Notes: a model not told the origin generated them from the sequence alone. Counted from the stretch's first letter, positions 1 through 9,660 are shown. The stretch is 64,000 nt of DNA from Glycomyces sp. YM15 (GCF_016918015.1 NZ_JAERMK010000010.1:132603-196602); one strand, 5' to 3'. Made by a program: numbers and translations.

Positions 1-90
1 GGGGCTGGGCCGCCCCTGGCCCCACCCGGGGGGGCGGGCCGCCGCTACGCGGGTCCCCGCCCCGGCCGTATTCAGTTGTGACCCTCGGAT

Positions 91-1002
91 TCAGCCTTTG
101 ATGGCGCCGGTGAGGACGCCCTTGGTGAAGTAGCGCTGGAGGAACGGGTAGACGATGAGGATCGGGACGGTGGCGAGGACGATGACCGCCATCTGCAGGG
201 TCACGCCCGGCGGCGGGGGCTGGTCGGGGGAGACCACGGCTCCCGGGATCGCCACGCCGGCGAGGACATACTGCTGGAGCACGACCTGGATGGGCCACTT
301 CTCGCTGTCGTTGATGTAGAGCAGCGCGTTGAAGTAGGTGTTCCAGTAGCCCACGGCATAGAACAGGCCCATCACCGCGAGCACGGGCTTGGACAGCGGC
401 AGGACGATCTGGAGGAAGATCCGCCACTCGCCCGCGCCGTCGATCCGGGCCGCTTCGATGAGTTCCTCTGGCAGGCCCTGGAAGAAGTTCCGGATCACGA
501 TCATGTTGAAGGCCGAGATGAGCCCGGGAATGATCAGCGACCAGGTGGAGTCCAGAAGACCGAGGTACTTGATGAGCAAGAAGTTCGGGATGATGCCGGC
601 CGAGAAGAACATGGTCGCCAGGACCATGACGAGGACGACCTTGGCGCCAGGGACCTGGCGAGTGCGCGCCAGGCCCCAGGCGAGCATCGATGTCGCGGCG
701 AGGGAGAGCAGGGTGCCCACGACGGTCAGGTACACGGAGTTCATGAGGCCCTGGGTGACGGTGCCGCCGTTGAAGATCGCGCGGTAGGCGTCGAGCGAGT
801 ACTCGGTCGGGAAGACGACGCCGGCGCGGGCCTGCGAGGGCGAGGCGAAGCTCATCGCGATCACGTACACGAGCGGGTAGATCATCGTGATGACGATGAG
901 GGCGATGACGACGGCCTTGACCGCCTGGACCGTGCGGGACGGCGGGGCCACCCAGGGCGGGCGCCCGGGCTTGTGTCGGCGGGCCATGGTGGTTGCGGCC
1001 AT
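91..1002 (-). CDS. ABC sugar permease, LplC/YtcP type
   Basis: This is the second inner-membrane subunit of an oligosaccharide importer (binding-protein-dependent permease, MalG/LplC-like), 303 residues. After a basic N-terminus there are about six hydrophobic segments. The EAA loop, which contacts the ATPase, reads EELIEAARIDGAGEWRIFLQIVLP in the second half, and the C-terminus GVLTGAIKG is typical of the LplC/YtcP subgroup. The ATG overlaps the TAA of the upstream permease by one base (TAATG), so the two are translationally coupled. No ATPase gene follows within the 90 bases left before the window edge. The longer reading frame extending upstream overlaps the first permease and was not used. 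The family is clear; the substrate is inferred from the neighbouring lyase. Confidence 0.9.
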   Translation of the reverse strand: MAATTMARRHKPGRPPWVAPPSRTVQAVKAVVIALIVITMIYPLVYVIAMSFASPSQARAGVVFPTEYSLDAYRAIFNGGTVTQGLMNSVYLTVVGTLLSLAATSMLAWGLARTRQVPGAKVVLVMVLATMFFSAGIIPNFLLIKYLGLLDSTWSLIIPGLISAFNMIVIRNFFQGLPEELIEAARIDGAGEWRIFLQIVLPLSKPVLAVMGLFYAVGYWNTYFNALLYINDSEKWPIQVVLQQYVLAGVAIPGAVVSPDQPPPPGVTLQMAVIVLATVPILIVYPFLQRYFTKGVLTGAIKG

Positions 1003-1985
1003 TAGAAGATCCCCTCTCCGCCCATCTTCTTGGCGAGTCTGTTGGCCGACAGGACCAGGATGGTGCCGATGATGCCCTTGAGCAGGCCCGCCGCCGTCGC
1101 GATGCCCCATTGGCCGCCGAGGACGCCTCTGAAGTAGACGAACGTGTCGAGCACTTGCGCGGCTTCCGCGCCGACCATGGGCTGCTGCAGGAGCAGCTGC
1201 TCGAAGCCCACGGTGAGGATCGAGCCGATGTTGAGGATGAGCAGGAGCATCGTGACCGGGACGAGCGCGGGGAGCGTGATGTGCCAGGTGCGCTGCCAAC
1301 CGGAGGCGCCGTCGATCGCGGCCGCTTCGTAGCGGTCGTTCGGGATGCCCGCGATGGCGGCGAAGAAGATGATGGTGCCCCAGCCGATGTCCTTCCACAT
1401 GCCCTGGGCGACGACGAGGAGCTTGAAGGTGTCGGCGTTCGTCATCGCGTCGAACCCCGTCATCCCCATGTCGCCCAGGATGTTCGCGACCAGGCCGCCG
1501 CCGCCGAGGACCTGCTGCCACACGGAGATGACGATGACCCAGGACAGGAAGTGCGGGAGGTACACGACGGTCTGGACCAGACGCCGGACCTTCTCCGAGA
1601 GCAGCGAGTTGAGCAGGAGCGCGAGGGCGATCGGAGCCGGGAAGGCGAAGACCAGCTGCAACACCGCGATGACGAGCGTGTTGCGGAGGGCGGTGAGGAC
1701 TTCGGGGTCGGTCCAGATCGCCTGGAAGTTCAGGAAGCCGACCCAGGGCGAGCCCTCGAAGCCGCGGAACGGCGAGTAGTCCTGGAACGCGATGACGTTG
1801 CCGAGCATGGGCACGTACGCGAACACGAGGAAGAACAGCGCGCCCGGGATGATGAAGGTGTAGGACCACCGTTCGCGCCAGATGCGCTGGCCCAGTGAGA
1901 GCTTGCGCTTTCCGGCGGGTGCGGGCGGCCCCGGGGCCCGCTCAACGCGGGTCCCGGGGCCGGTCTTCTCAGCGGTGACGCTCAC
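1002..1985 (-). CDS. ABC sugar permease, LplB/YteP type
   Basis: First inner-membrane permease of the importer, 327 residues. A proline-rich cytoplasmic N-terminus of about 35 residues precedes roughly six membrane segments, starting at WSYTFIIPGALFFLVFAYVP. The EAA motif is DRYEAAAIDGASGWQRTWHITLPAL at about residues 215-240. The LplB/YteP subfamily imports oligosaccharides such as unsaturated uronate oligomers. The GTG start directly abuts the TAA of the binding-protein gene (TAAGTG), so the order in the operon is binding protein, LplB, LplC. No dedicated ATPase is present; MsiK at 43917-45011 is a plausible partner. Confidence 0.9.
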   Translation of the reverse strand: MSVTAEKTGPGTRVERAPGPPAPAGKRKLSLGQRIWRERWSYTFIIPGALFFLVFAYVPMLGNVIAFQDYSPFRGFEGSPWVGFLNFQAIWTDPEVLTALRNTLVIAVLQLVFAFPAPIALALLLNSLLSEKVRRLVQTVVYLPHFLSWVIVISVWQQVLGGGGLVANILGDMGMTGFDAMTNADTFKLLVVAQGMWKDIGWGTIIFFAAIAGIPNDRYEAAAIDGASGWQRTWHITLPALVPVTMLLLILNIGSILTVGFEQLLLQQPMVGAEAAQVLDTFVYFRGVLGGQWGIATAAGLLKGIIGTILVLSANRLAKKMGGEGIF

Positions 1986-3656
1986 TTACTTGCCCGCGTC
2001 CTTGAGCGCCTGGGTGTACTCGTCCTTGACCTGCGTCCCGCCCTGCGCCATGTAGTTGGAGACGAAGGACTCGAGGTCGTCGACGCTCTCGCGGCCGGTG
2101 ATGACGCCGTTCTCGAAGTCCGTCCAGAGCTGCTTGAGCTGCGCGCCCTTGGTGATGAACGTGGCGGAGGCGCTTTCGAGGCCTTCGAGGTCACGCGCGA
2201 TCGAGTTCTGGGCCATGGCCTCCATGACCGTGACGAACGAGTCGGCCCAGGGGGCCGCGTTCGGGTGGATGCGGTACGAGTTGTCGCCGGAGGTGACGCC
2301 GACGTACTGCACACCGAGCTCGGTCTTGTAGTCCATGTTCGAGACCGGCATGCCGAACTCGTTGAACTCGAAGTGGCGTCCCTGCTGGCCCGAGCCGATG
2401 AACAGCGCCTCCTCGGAACCGAACGGGGCCGAGAAGTAGTCGAGGACGTTGAGGATCTCGGTGAGCCGGTCCTCGTCCTCGGCGGCCTTGGCGGACACGC
2501 AGGTCGACTTGCCGTAGGGGACGTTGCGGACGACGAGCTGCGCGGAGCCGTCGAAGCCGGGCATGTCGAAGAAGTCGAACTTCGCGCCCGGAAGGTCGGC
2601 CTCCCACTGGGACAGGCCGGCCGCGCCGATCGCCGCGCCGACCGCGTCGTAGCGGATCGCGGCACCGGAGACGATGTCGGTTGCCGTGGGGGACATCGAG
2701 ACCGGGTCGAAGATCCCCTCGGCCCAGGCGCGCGCGAGCCATTCGAGCATCGCCCTGTAGTTCTCGGTCTGGGTGATGTGGACCAGATCGCCGTTGCCGT
2801 CGAGCTGCCATTCGGGGCCGGTCTTGAACAGGCGCTGGAACATCGAGGCGGTTCCGGGGTGGGCGTCGTACTTGTTGAGCCCGTAGACCTTCTGGCCGCC
2901 GGGGCCCGTGCCGAGGGCCGAGACCTCCTTGAGCATGGTGAACAGCTCGTCGGCGTCCTTGGGGGCGCGCCCGATCGAGGTCTGGTCGACCAGGTCGGTG
3001 CGCATCACCGGGAGGTTGGTGAGGTTCCAGACGATCGAGGGGATCTGGTAGATGCGGCCGTCCTTGAGGCTGGCCTGCCAGATCTCCTCCTTGCGCGCGG
3101 CCAGGTTGGGCCACTTGAGGATGTTGTCGCCCGAGAGCACCTCGGAGAGGTCGGCGAACGCGCCGTCGCGGATGCCCTGGAGGTTCACCGCGGACTGGTC
3201 GTTGACGAAGACCAGGTCGGGGACCTCGCCGGAGGCGAGCATGGTCGCGAACTTCTCGTCGAACACCGGCTGGGGCACGAACTGCGGCTCGAAGCTGACG
3301 CCGAGGCGCTCGTTGAGCTCCTGCCAGTACGGGTTCTCGTCCAGGGGCTTGGACGGGTCGCCCCAGGTGAGCTGGAAGCTGGTGACCGTGCCGCCCGAAC
3401 CGGGCTCGCGCTCGACCGACTTGAAGTAGGTCTTCGGGTACTCGGTGTAGACGTTCTCCATGCCGGGCGTCTCGGTCGAGTAGAACGGCTGGACTTCCAG
3501 ATCCGGTGCGGGCTGGTACGTCGGCAGGTCGTAGTCGCCGCCGCCCGAGGCGCCGCCGGTGCTGTCGCCGGAACATGCGGCGGTGGTGCCGAGCGCGGTG
3601 ACTGCGGCTGCGGCGCCGGCCGCGCCGAGAAGCTTACGGCGAGTGACTTCGGCCAT
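1986..3656 (-). CDS. Extracellular solute-binding lipoprotein of sugar ABC importer (LplA-like)
   Basis: Substrate-capturing lipoprotein of the importer, 556 residues, a normal length for LplA/YtcQ-type binding proteins. The N-terminus has a twin-arginine type signal (TRRKLLGAAGAAAAV) followed by a lipobox ending TAAC at about residues 25-28, so it is probably exported folded by Tat and lipidated. The body has the pattern of family-1 solute-binding proteins. A strong Shine-Dalgarno GGAGG lies 6 bases before the ATG, and a perfect palindrome (3672-3683) sits just upstream of it. It is the first gene of the three-gene importer operon. The ligand is unknown; the neighbouring lyase suggests uronic-acid oligomers. 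Confidence 0.88.
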   Translation of the reverse strand: MAEVTRRKLLGAAGAAAAVTALGTTAACSGDSTGGASGGGDYDLPTYQPAPDLEVQPFYSTETPGMENVYTEYPKTYFKSVEREPGSGGTVTSFQLTWGDPSKPLDENPYWQELNERLGVSFEPQFVPQPVFDEKFATMLASGEVPDLVFVNDQSAVNLQGIRDGAFADLSEVLSGDNILKWPNLAARKEEIWQASLKDGRIYQIPSIVWNLTNLPVMRTDLVDQTSIGRAPKDADELFTMLKEVSALGTGPGGQKVYGLNKYDAHPGTASMFQRLFKTGPEWQLDGNGDLVHITQTENYRAMLEWLARAWAEGIFDPVSMSPTATDIVSGAAIRYDAVGAAIGAAGLSQWEADLPGAKFDFFDMPGFDGSAQLVVRNVPYGKSTCVSAKAAEDEDRLTEILNVLDYFSAPFGSEEALFIGSGQQGRHFEFNEFGMPVSNMDYKTELGVQYVGVTSGDNSYRIHPNAAPWADSFVTVMEAMAQNSIARDLEGLESASATFITKGAQLKQLWTDFENGVITGRESVDDLESFVSNYMAQGGTQVKDEYTQALKDAGK

Positions 3657-3671
3657 GAGGGGCCTCCTTAA

Positions 3672-3683
3672 ATCAACGTTGAT
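3672..3683. promoter_or_regulatory. Perfect palindrome ATCAACGTTGAT, candidate LacI-family operator
   Basis: A 12-base perfect palindrome with a central CG lies between the promoter region and the Shine-Dalgarno of the binding-protein gene. LacI-family repressors of sugar genes typically bind palindromes with central CG. A similar AACGTT-centred site lies before the esterase at 62261. No LacI-family gene is present in the window, so the regulator is unknown. Confidence 0.55.
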
Positions 3684-3961
3684 ACAGGGGTGAGGGATGT
3701 GGCTGGTGTGAAGGTTATGGCGACGACCGTGGCGGTTGCCTGCCGGGTGCCGGTCCAGGTCGCCGGGGAGATAACGCTATCACTAGACATGGAAAGTAGT
3801 CAATGATTCATGTTGCGAAATCTCGTATATCGGCGAGTTGTGTTCGGTTGCAGCGCAATGAAATTGCAGCTTGTTGCGAAATCGATGCGAGATCTTATGG
3901 CCGTCTCTGGCGTTCGCATTCGTTGCGCAACGGACGGATAACGGTTTCTATCATGTCCGAT
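3684..3961. promoter_or_regulatory. Importer promoter region with further dyad symmetries
   Basis: This is a gene-free region, visibly less GC-rich than its surroundings. It contains a second perfect palindrome CGTTGCGCAACG at 3921-3932, an imperfect dyad GCAAT-GAA-ATTGC at 3855-3867, and two copies of GTTGCGAAATC at about 3814 and 3873. These look like several regulator sites upstream of the importer operon, which reads away on the minus strand. No promoter hexamers could be assigned with confidence. Confidence 0.4.
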
Positions 3962-4969
3962 TCAGGCCTGCCTCCAGAGCGTCTCGGGGTCCACGCGGTG
4001 CACCAGCGGCCGGCCCGCCACGTACCGCTCGGCATCCTCGACCATGTACAGGCCCATGCGGGACAGCTCATTGCCGTGGGAGCCGGCCACGTGCGGGGTG
4101 AGGAAGACATTGGGAAGGTCGTAGAGCGGCGAGTGCGCCGGGAGCGGCTCGGGGTGGGTCACGTCGATGACCGCCGAAAGACGCCCGTTGAGGACCTCGG
4201 CGGTGAGCGCATCGGTGTCGAGGAGGCGCCCGCGCGCCGTGTTGACCACGACGGTGCCGTCCCGCATGAGCGCCAAGCGCTCCGCGTTGATGAGGTGCTC
4301 GGTCTCGGGCAGGTCGGGCGAGTGGATGCTCACCACGTCCGCCCGCGACACGAGTTCCTCCAGCCCCACCAGCTCCGCACCGAGTGCGGCGGCCTCGGCC
4401 TCCTCCACGAACGGGTCGTACAGGAGCACCGTGAAGTCGAAAGGCCGCAGCAGCTCCAGCACGCGCCGCCCGATCTTCGAGGCGCTCACGATACCGATCG
4501 TGCGACCGAAATTGCCGACCTCGGGGTGGATGTAGCCGAGCTTGAAGCTCCGCTCCTTGCGGAAGCCCTCACGGAGCTGGAAGATCCCCTTGCCCGCCAA
4601 GAGGATCGACGCGAGCGTGTACTCCGCCACCGGCAGCGCGTTCGCCCCCGACGAACTGGAGACGACCAGGCCCCGCTCCCAGCCGGACTCGCCGATCAAC
4701 CACTTGACCGTACCGGCCGCGTGCAGCACCGCCTTGAGGTTCGGGGCCCCGGCCAGCGTCTCGTCGGTCAGCATCGGCACCCCCCAGCTGGTGACCACGA
4801 CCTCGGCCTCGGCCAGCGCCGCCTTCGCGGCGGGTTCGGTGAAGTCCCGCACGACGAGTTCGGGGTCGAAGTCGAGCACGGTGGCGAGCCGCTGCATGAG
4901 CGGCGCGGGGAAGAGCAGCGGGAGGAACTCGGGGCTCATCGCCAGGAGGGCTCGGGGTCGGTCTGCCAC
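3962..4969 (-). CDS. D-isomer-specific 2-hydroxyacid dehydrogenase
   Basis: NAD(P)-dependent oxidoreductase of the D-2-hydroxyacid dehydrogenase family, 335 residues, probably cytosolic. The cofactor domain has a Rossmann signature (RTIGIVSASKIGRRV), and the catalytic triad is visible as Arg in NTARGRLL, Glu in HPEPLP and His in LTPHVAGS. GTG was chosen because AAGGA lies about 8 bases before it; an internal ATG ten codons later is an alternative. It lies upstream of the importer on the same strand, separated by a regulatory gap of about 305 bases, and is divergent from the lyase gene. A role in reducing or oxidising sugar-acid intermediates would fit but is inference. Confidence 0.85.
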   Translation of the reverse strand: MADRPRALLAMSPEFLPLLFPAPLMQRLATVLDFDPELVVRDFTEPAAKAALAEAEVVVTSWGVPMLTDETLAGAPNLKAVLHAAGTVKWLIGESGWERGLVVSSSSGANALPVAEYTLASILLAGKGIFQLREGFRKERSFKLGYIHPEVGNFGRTIGIVSASKIGRRVLELLRPFDFTVLLYDPFVEEAEAAALGAELVGLEELVSRADVVSIHSPDLPETEHLINAERLALMRDGTVVVNTARGRLLDTDALTAEVLNGRLSAVIDVTHPEPLPAHSPLYDLPNVFLTPHVAGSHGNELSRMGLYMVEDAERYVAGRPLVHRVDPETLWRQA

Positions 4970-5368
4970 TCTGCATCCTTCGGGGTTGCCGGATAGATAT
5001 CGGTTTCTAAGTTAGATCTCGATTCCCGTCTTGTCGAGACCCGTGGATCGACCAATGTCCACAGGTCGATGCGGTAGCAGCCGAAGATGCGATCGATCAT
5101 GCAGGTAGACAACCAGATTCATGAGATATAACGATTCGGTAACTTGAGACACCGAGAATCGAGGTCCAGCGTAAGTGAGCAGAGAACGTTATCTGTCTGA
5201 GCCTTGATTCTCGCCACGGCAGGCGCTATCGTCCGCATAGACGGATTCCGATATTCGGCTGCTTGTGCACCAGGGCCGCGGCCCCCAGCGCCCGCCACCC
5301 GCGCTGGGGGGAACCGGAACGCCATGCCCCGACATGCCCCTCAGGGCCCTATCTCGAAAGGACGTGCA
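4970..5368. promoter_or_regulatory. Divergent promoter region between dehydrogenase and lyase genes
   Basis: This stretch of about 400 bases has no convincing gene. It is AT-richer than the flanks near 4990-5210. An AACGTT core sits at 5185-5190 (AGAACGTTAT), resembling half of the LacI-type palindrome at 3672-3683. The lyase Shine-Dalgarno GAAAGGA is at 5355-5361. An open frame runs upstream of the lyase start, but it lacks a better start and would precede the signal peptide. Confidence 0.35.
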
Positions 5369-8300
5369 ATGACGCAAGTCGACCGACGAAAGCGGCCGCG
5401 CCTCACCGCGCTGGCCGCCGCCCTCGTGGCGGGCATCGCGGTGGTAGCCGCGCCGCCCCCCGCGCAGGCGCAGACGGAGGAAGCACTGCCCTACGCCGGC
5501 CTCCTCACCGACCACGTCGTCCAGATCAACGAGACCGTGAGCGACGCCGGGTTCGTCCACCCCGGCGTGGGCCTCTCGGCCGACGACCTCCGCAACGCCC
5601 AGGAGATGGTCCGCACCGGCCAGGAGCCCTGGGCCTCCTACTTCGACGCCATGACGAAAGTCGGCGAAGCCTCCAAGACCTACCGCGCGACCAACTCGAA
5701 GTCCGCCTCCGAACCGGACGTCGCGCTCGACCCGAACTTCGACCACGGAGGCCTGCGCGGCCGCGAGACCCGGGACTCCTTCGGCGCGCTCACCCAGTCG
5801 CTCATGTGGGTCATGACCGGCAACGAGGTCTACCGCAAGAACGCGATCCAGGCCCTGCGCACCTGGGGGAGCATGAACCCCGACGGGTTCGTGTACTTCC
5901 CCGACGCGCACATCCACACCGGCAAGCCGCTGTCGCAGTTCCTCATGGCCGCCGAGATCATCCGCGCGACCGAGCCGACGGCCGACGACACCCCCGGCAC
6001 CCAGGACGGCTACGACGTCGTGTGGAGCGCCGCCGACGACGAGAAGCTGCTGGGCAACTTCGCCGAACCGGTCGTCGAGAAGTTCCTCTACTCGCCCGAG
6101 CGGTGGATGAACCAGCACAACTTCGGCCTCTACGGCCGCATTGCCACCGCGATCTACGCCGACGACGCCGAGGCCTACGCCAAGGGCGTCGAGTGGTTCA
6201 CCGTGAACTCCGAGTTCGTGGACTACGCCAGCGGGAGCATCGCGCAGCAGATCCCGCTCATCGAAGCCGACGACCCCGCCAACCCCTACGGCGAGGACTT
6301 CGTGCAGCTCCGCGAGATGGGCCGCGACCAGGCCCACGGTGAATGCAACATCGACAACTTCGCCGCGATGGCGCGCTTCCTCCACGTTCAAGGCACCAAA
6401 GTGGACCCCGAGGACGGCACCGTCTCCACCGCCGACGACGCGGTGACCGCGTACGGGTTCCTCGGCAACCGGCTCCTCGAGGGCGCCGACGCCTTCGACG
6501 GCTACATGATGGGCCAGCCCACCAAGTACATCGACGACCGCGGCACCGGCGGCACCATCTCCCCCGCCTACCGCGGCCGGATGTTCAACGCGCTCAACGA
6601 GCTGTACTACCAGTACACGTACGTCGAGGGCGTGGACGTGGAGGCCGAGGCCCCGAACGTCGCCCTGCTGAGCGAGCGCATGGACGGACCCCTCTACAAG
6701 TACGGGACCGGCGTCCACAACTTCTGGGCAGCCGGCGACAAGAGCGTCGAGTACTGGGTGGCGTTCCCTCCCGAGATCGCCGGCACTGAGCCGAGGTCCG
6801 TCGAGGACACCACGCTCACCTTCGGCAACTACGGCATCCCGCTCGACGCCGGCACCGAGATCGTCACCGAGGGCGACCGCACCTTCGCCCGCGCGACCGC
6901 GGACGCGGACGGCACCGTCAGCGTCGTCAGCCGCGTGATGTACCCCGGCAACAGCAAGATGGGCGTCCTCGTGCGCACCGACGGCCCCGCCGTCATGGAA
7001 GTGCTCGACAAGGAGGAGCGCGACCCCCGCAACGAGGCCGAACCGGAACCGGGCGTCATGTCGCGGATCGAACTGCCCGACACGCAGGGCGAATGGCGGT
7101 ACATCACCTACCGCGCGACCGGGCCCAACACCCAGTTCTACCGGATCACAGGCGATGGTGCGACTGTGGACTTGGACGCGTTGATGTTCAACGCCCAGAA
7201 CCAGCTCACCCCGCCCGCGTTCGAACAGGCCCGCGGCAGGTACTACCTGTGGCCCGACGCGACCTCGACCTTCGAACTCGGCGCGACCGACACCGGCGGC
7301 GCCCCCGCCTACAGCGCCTCCGGCCTGCCCGAGGGCGCGGAGCTCGACGCCGAGACCGGCACCGTCACATGGAAGCCGACCGACCGCGACCGCGGCACCC
7401 ACAAGATCCAGATCATCGCCGACGACGGCGACGCCGTCACCGCACGGACCTTCGAACTCGTCGTGGCCAAGAACCGGCCCAAGATGATCGACACCGCCGT
7501 CGCCGACGGCACCGATGAGGGCGCCGTCTACACCACCGCCAGCCTCGAGCCGTACCAGGCCGCACTCGCCGCCGCGCGGGACGCGTCCGAGAACGGCACC
7601 GACGCTGACTTCCGCACCGCCTTCGAGGCACTGCTCGACGCCATCGAAGCACTCGAACTGCTCAACGCGCGCCTCGCGGACGGATCGCTCGACTACCGCA
7701 ACGCGGTCACGCCCGGCAACATGACCGTGAACCAGACCCGCGCCCTCGCCGACGGCAACAACAACAGCCACTTCGGCGACCTCCGTGTCGGGTACGTCAC
7801 GCTCGACTTCGGCACCCGGTACCGCGTCGCGCCCGGGTCGTTCGGCCTCCAGGCCCGCTTCTCATTCCCGATGCGGTCGCAGGGCACCAACGTGTACGGC
7901 TCCAACGACGGCATCACGTGGACCCTCCTCACCGAGCGGCCGACCGGCGACACCAACGACATGGAGAACATCCCCGTCATCGCCGAACACCGCGGCAAGG
8001 AGTTCCGCTACCTGAAGCTCCAGATCGACGATCCGGCTCCGCCGATCGACCCCGCCTACCCGGGCATCTGGTCGGTCGGCGAATTCCACGTCTTCGGCGA
8101 CCGCTCGGAAGTCCCCGGGGACATCACCGATGTCTCCGTGGCCTCTCCGGACGCGCTGGCGGGCAGGGTGAACGCCGGCGACGTCGTCGACGTGACCTTC
8201 ACCAGCGCGAAGCCGATCAGCGACGCGACGGTGAGCATCGGCGGCCAGGAGCTCACCGTGACCAGCGAGGACTCGCTGTCGTGGACGGCCACCGGCACAC

Positions 8301-9646
8301 TCGGTGACCTGACCGGCGGCGGCCGCCTCGACCTCGCGATCGACCACACCACTGAGGACGGAGCAACGGCCGCGACGATCCACGGCGCGACCGACAACAC
8401 CGCCCTCTACGGCTCGGACGAACGGAACCTCATCGACCTCGCCGACGCCCAAGTGGTCAAGGCGGACGGCACGGCCGACGAAGCGAAGGCCACGCAATCG
8501 GCGAAGATGTTCGACGGCAACGCCTCGACGTACAGCGACATACCCGCCGTCGACGGCGAGTCCTACCTGGTCTTGGACTTCGGCGCGGGCATGCAGGTCA
8601 GCGTGGAGCGCTTCGACTACCTTGCGCGCCGCGACAACGAGGGCGTGCGCCGCATGGACGACCAGGTGATCCAGGGGTCGAACGACCTCAGCACCTGGAC
8701 GACGATCGCCGACGCATCCTACAAGTCGCTCTCGTGGCAGAACCTCCCGTCGAAGGAGGCGGAGGCCTACCGCTACCTGAGGATCGTGAACAGCGCACCG
8801 ATCTACATCGCGGAGCTGCGGCTCTTCGGCGCGCCCGTGTACGACATCGACCCGATCCTCGATCGCGCCGACGCCGTGGACCTGAGCGCCTACACGCGCG
8901 GGTCGCAGCTCCTGTTCCCCCGCGAGGTCGCGGCGGTCCGTGAGGCGCTGGCCGAACCTGACGCCGACGAGCAGGCGCTCGCCCAACGTCTCGTCGACGC
9001 CTGGGATCTGTTGGACCCGTTGATGACCGAGGCGCCCGCCGCCTTCGATCAGTCCTGGGTCGCGGCCAGCACGGGTTCGTGGGACGGCACGAAGGACGCG
9101 TCCGCCAACGGCTGGGCCATGTTCGACGGCAACACCGGGACGTTCACCGACACGACCACGAAGTCGTGCACGAACACGGTGCTCCCGACTGACGGGTCCG
9201 CATTCACCGTGATCGGCATCAAGTACTTCCCGCGTGACAACGCATGGTTGCGGGTGACCGGACTGGAGATCCAGGGCTCCAATGACGGAGGCGCGACCTG
9301 GACCAAGTTCGCGAGCACCGGAAGCCCGGTCCGCGGCTGGAACACCGTGGCCATCGCCGAACCCGTCCACTATGGGGCGCTGCGCATCAGCGGCGGCAAC
9401 GGCTACTGCAACGTGGCCGAACTCCAGTTCCTCGTCGCAGTCATCGACAAGTCCGGCCTCGCCGTCCACCTCGACGACGCTGCCGAACTGACCGAGGCCG
9501 GCTGGACCGCCGACTCCTGGTCGGCCCTCGTCGCCGCCCGCGACGCGGCCACCACCGTCAACGGCGACAAGGGCGCCACTCAGGAGGAGGTGGACACCGC
9601 CTCCGACGCCCTCGCCGCGGCGATCGACGGCCTCACCAAGGCCTAA
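5369..9646 (+). CDS. Secreted alginate-lyase-like polysaccharide lyase with discoidin and FIVAR domains
   Basis: Large secreted enzyme, 1425 residues. The start is the ATG after GAAAGGA; the N-terminus RRKRPRL, a hydrophobic stretch and AQAQ form a signal peptide with cleavage near residue 35. Residues 60-420 resemble the alginate_lyase family: MNQHNFGLYG near 247 and EMGRDQAHGE near 317 match the conserved Asn/His and GRDQxH motifs. A carbohydrate-binding-like region (about 440-620), a putative Ig domain (625-700), a FIVAR-like helical segment (725-765), three discoidin (F5/8 type C) domains (about 790-915, 1027-1160, 1226-1358) and a C-terminal FIVAR module follow. No cell-wall anchor is seen. 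It probably cleaves a uronate-containing polysaccharide outside the cell and feeds the adjacent importer; substrate unproven. Confidence 0.82.
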   Translation: MTQVDRRKRPRLTALAAALVAGIAVVAAPPPAQAQTEEALPYAGLLTDHVVQINETVSDAGFVHPGVGLSADDLRNAQEMVRTGQEPWASYFDAMTKVGEASKTYRATNSKSASEPDVALDPNFDHGGLRGRETRDSFGALTQSLMWVMTGNEVYRKNAIQALRTWGSMNPDGFVYFPDAHIHTGKPLSQFLMAAEIIRATEPTADDTPGTQDGYDVVWSAADDEKLLGNFAEPVVEKFLYSPERWMNQHNFGLYGRIATAIYADDAEAYAKGVEWFTVNSEFVDYASGSIAQQIPLIEADDPANPYGEDFVQLREMGRDQAHGECNIDNFAAMARFLHVQGTKVDPEDGTVSTADDAVTAYGFLGNRLLEGADAFDGYMMGQPTKYIDDRGTGGTISPAYRGRMFNALNELYYQYTYVEGVDVEAEAPNVALLSERMDGPLYKYGTGVHNFWAAGDKSVEYWVAFPPEIAGTEPRSVEDTTLTFGNYGIPLDAGTEIVTEGDRTFARATADADGTVSVVSRVMYPGNSKMGVLVRTDGPAVMEVLDKEERDPRNEAEPEPGVMSRIELPDTQGEWRYITYRATGPNTQFYRITGDGATVDLDALMFNAQNQLTPPAFEQARGRYYLWPDATSTFELGATDTGGAPAYSASGLPEGAELDAETGTVTWKPTDRDRGTHKIQIIADDGDAVTARTFELVVAKNRPKMIDTAVADGTDEGAVYTTASLEPYQAALAAARDASENGTDADFRTAFEALLDAIEALELLNARLADGSLDYRNAVTPGNMTVNQTRALADGNNNSHFGDLRVGYVTLDFGTRYRVAPGSFGLQARFSFPMRSQGTNVYGSNDGITWTLLTERPTGDTNDMENIPVIAEHRGKEFRYLKLQIDDPAPPIDPAYPGIWSVGEFHVFGDRSEVPGDITDVSVASPDALAGRVNAGDVVDVTFTSAKPISDATVSIGGQELTVTSEDSLSWTATGTLGDLTGGGRLDLAIDHTTEDGATAATIHGATDNTALYGSDERNLIDLADAQVVKADGTADEAKATQSAKMFDGNASTYSDIPAVDGESYLVLDFGAGMQVSVERFDYLARRDNEGVRRMDDQVIQGSNDLSTWTTIADASYKSLSWQNLPSKEAEAYRYLRIVNSAPIYIAELRLFGAPVYDIDPILDRADAVDLSAYTRGSQLLFPREVAAVREALAEPDADEQALAQRLVDAWDLLDPLMTEAPAAFDQSWVAASTGSWDGTKDASANGWAMFDGNTGTFTDTTTKSCTNTVLPTDGSAFTVIGIKYFPRDNAWLRVTGLEIQGSNDGGATWTKFASTGSPVRGWNTVAIAEPVHYGALRISGGNGYCNVAELQFLVAVIDKSGLAVHLDDAAELTEAGWTADSWSALVAARDAATTVNGDKGATQEEVDTASDALAAAIDGLTKA

Positions 9647-9660
9647 CTGCTCGACACAGT

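Noticed and set aside
5204..5368. Longer N-terminus for the lyase from the upstream in-frame ATG
   Set aside because: It would bury the signal peptide and ignores the good Shine-Dalgarno at 5355-5361.
5189..7771. Very long minus-strand frame opposite the lyase gene
   Set aside because: Typical antisense shadow in high-GC coding DNA; Val/Gly/Glu-rich with no motifs.
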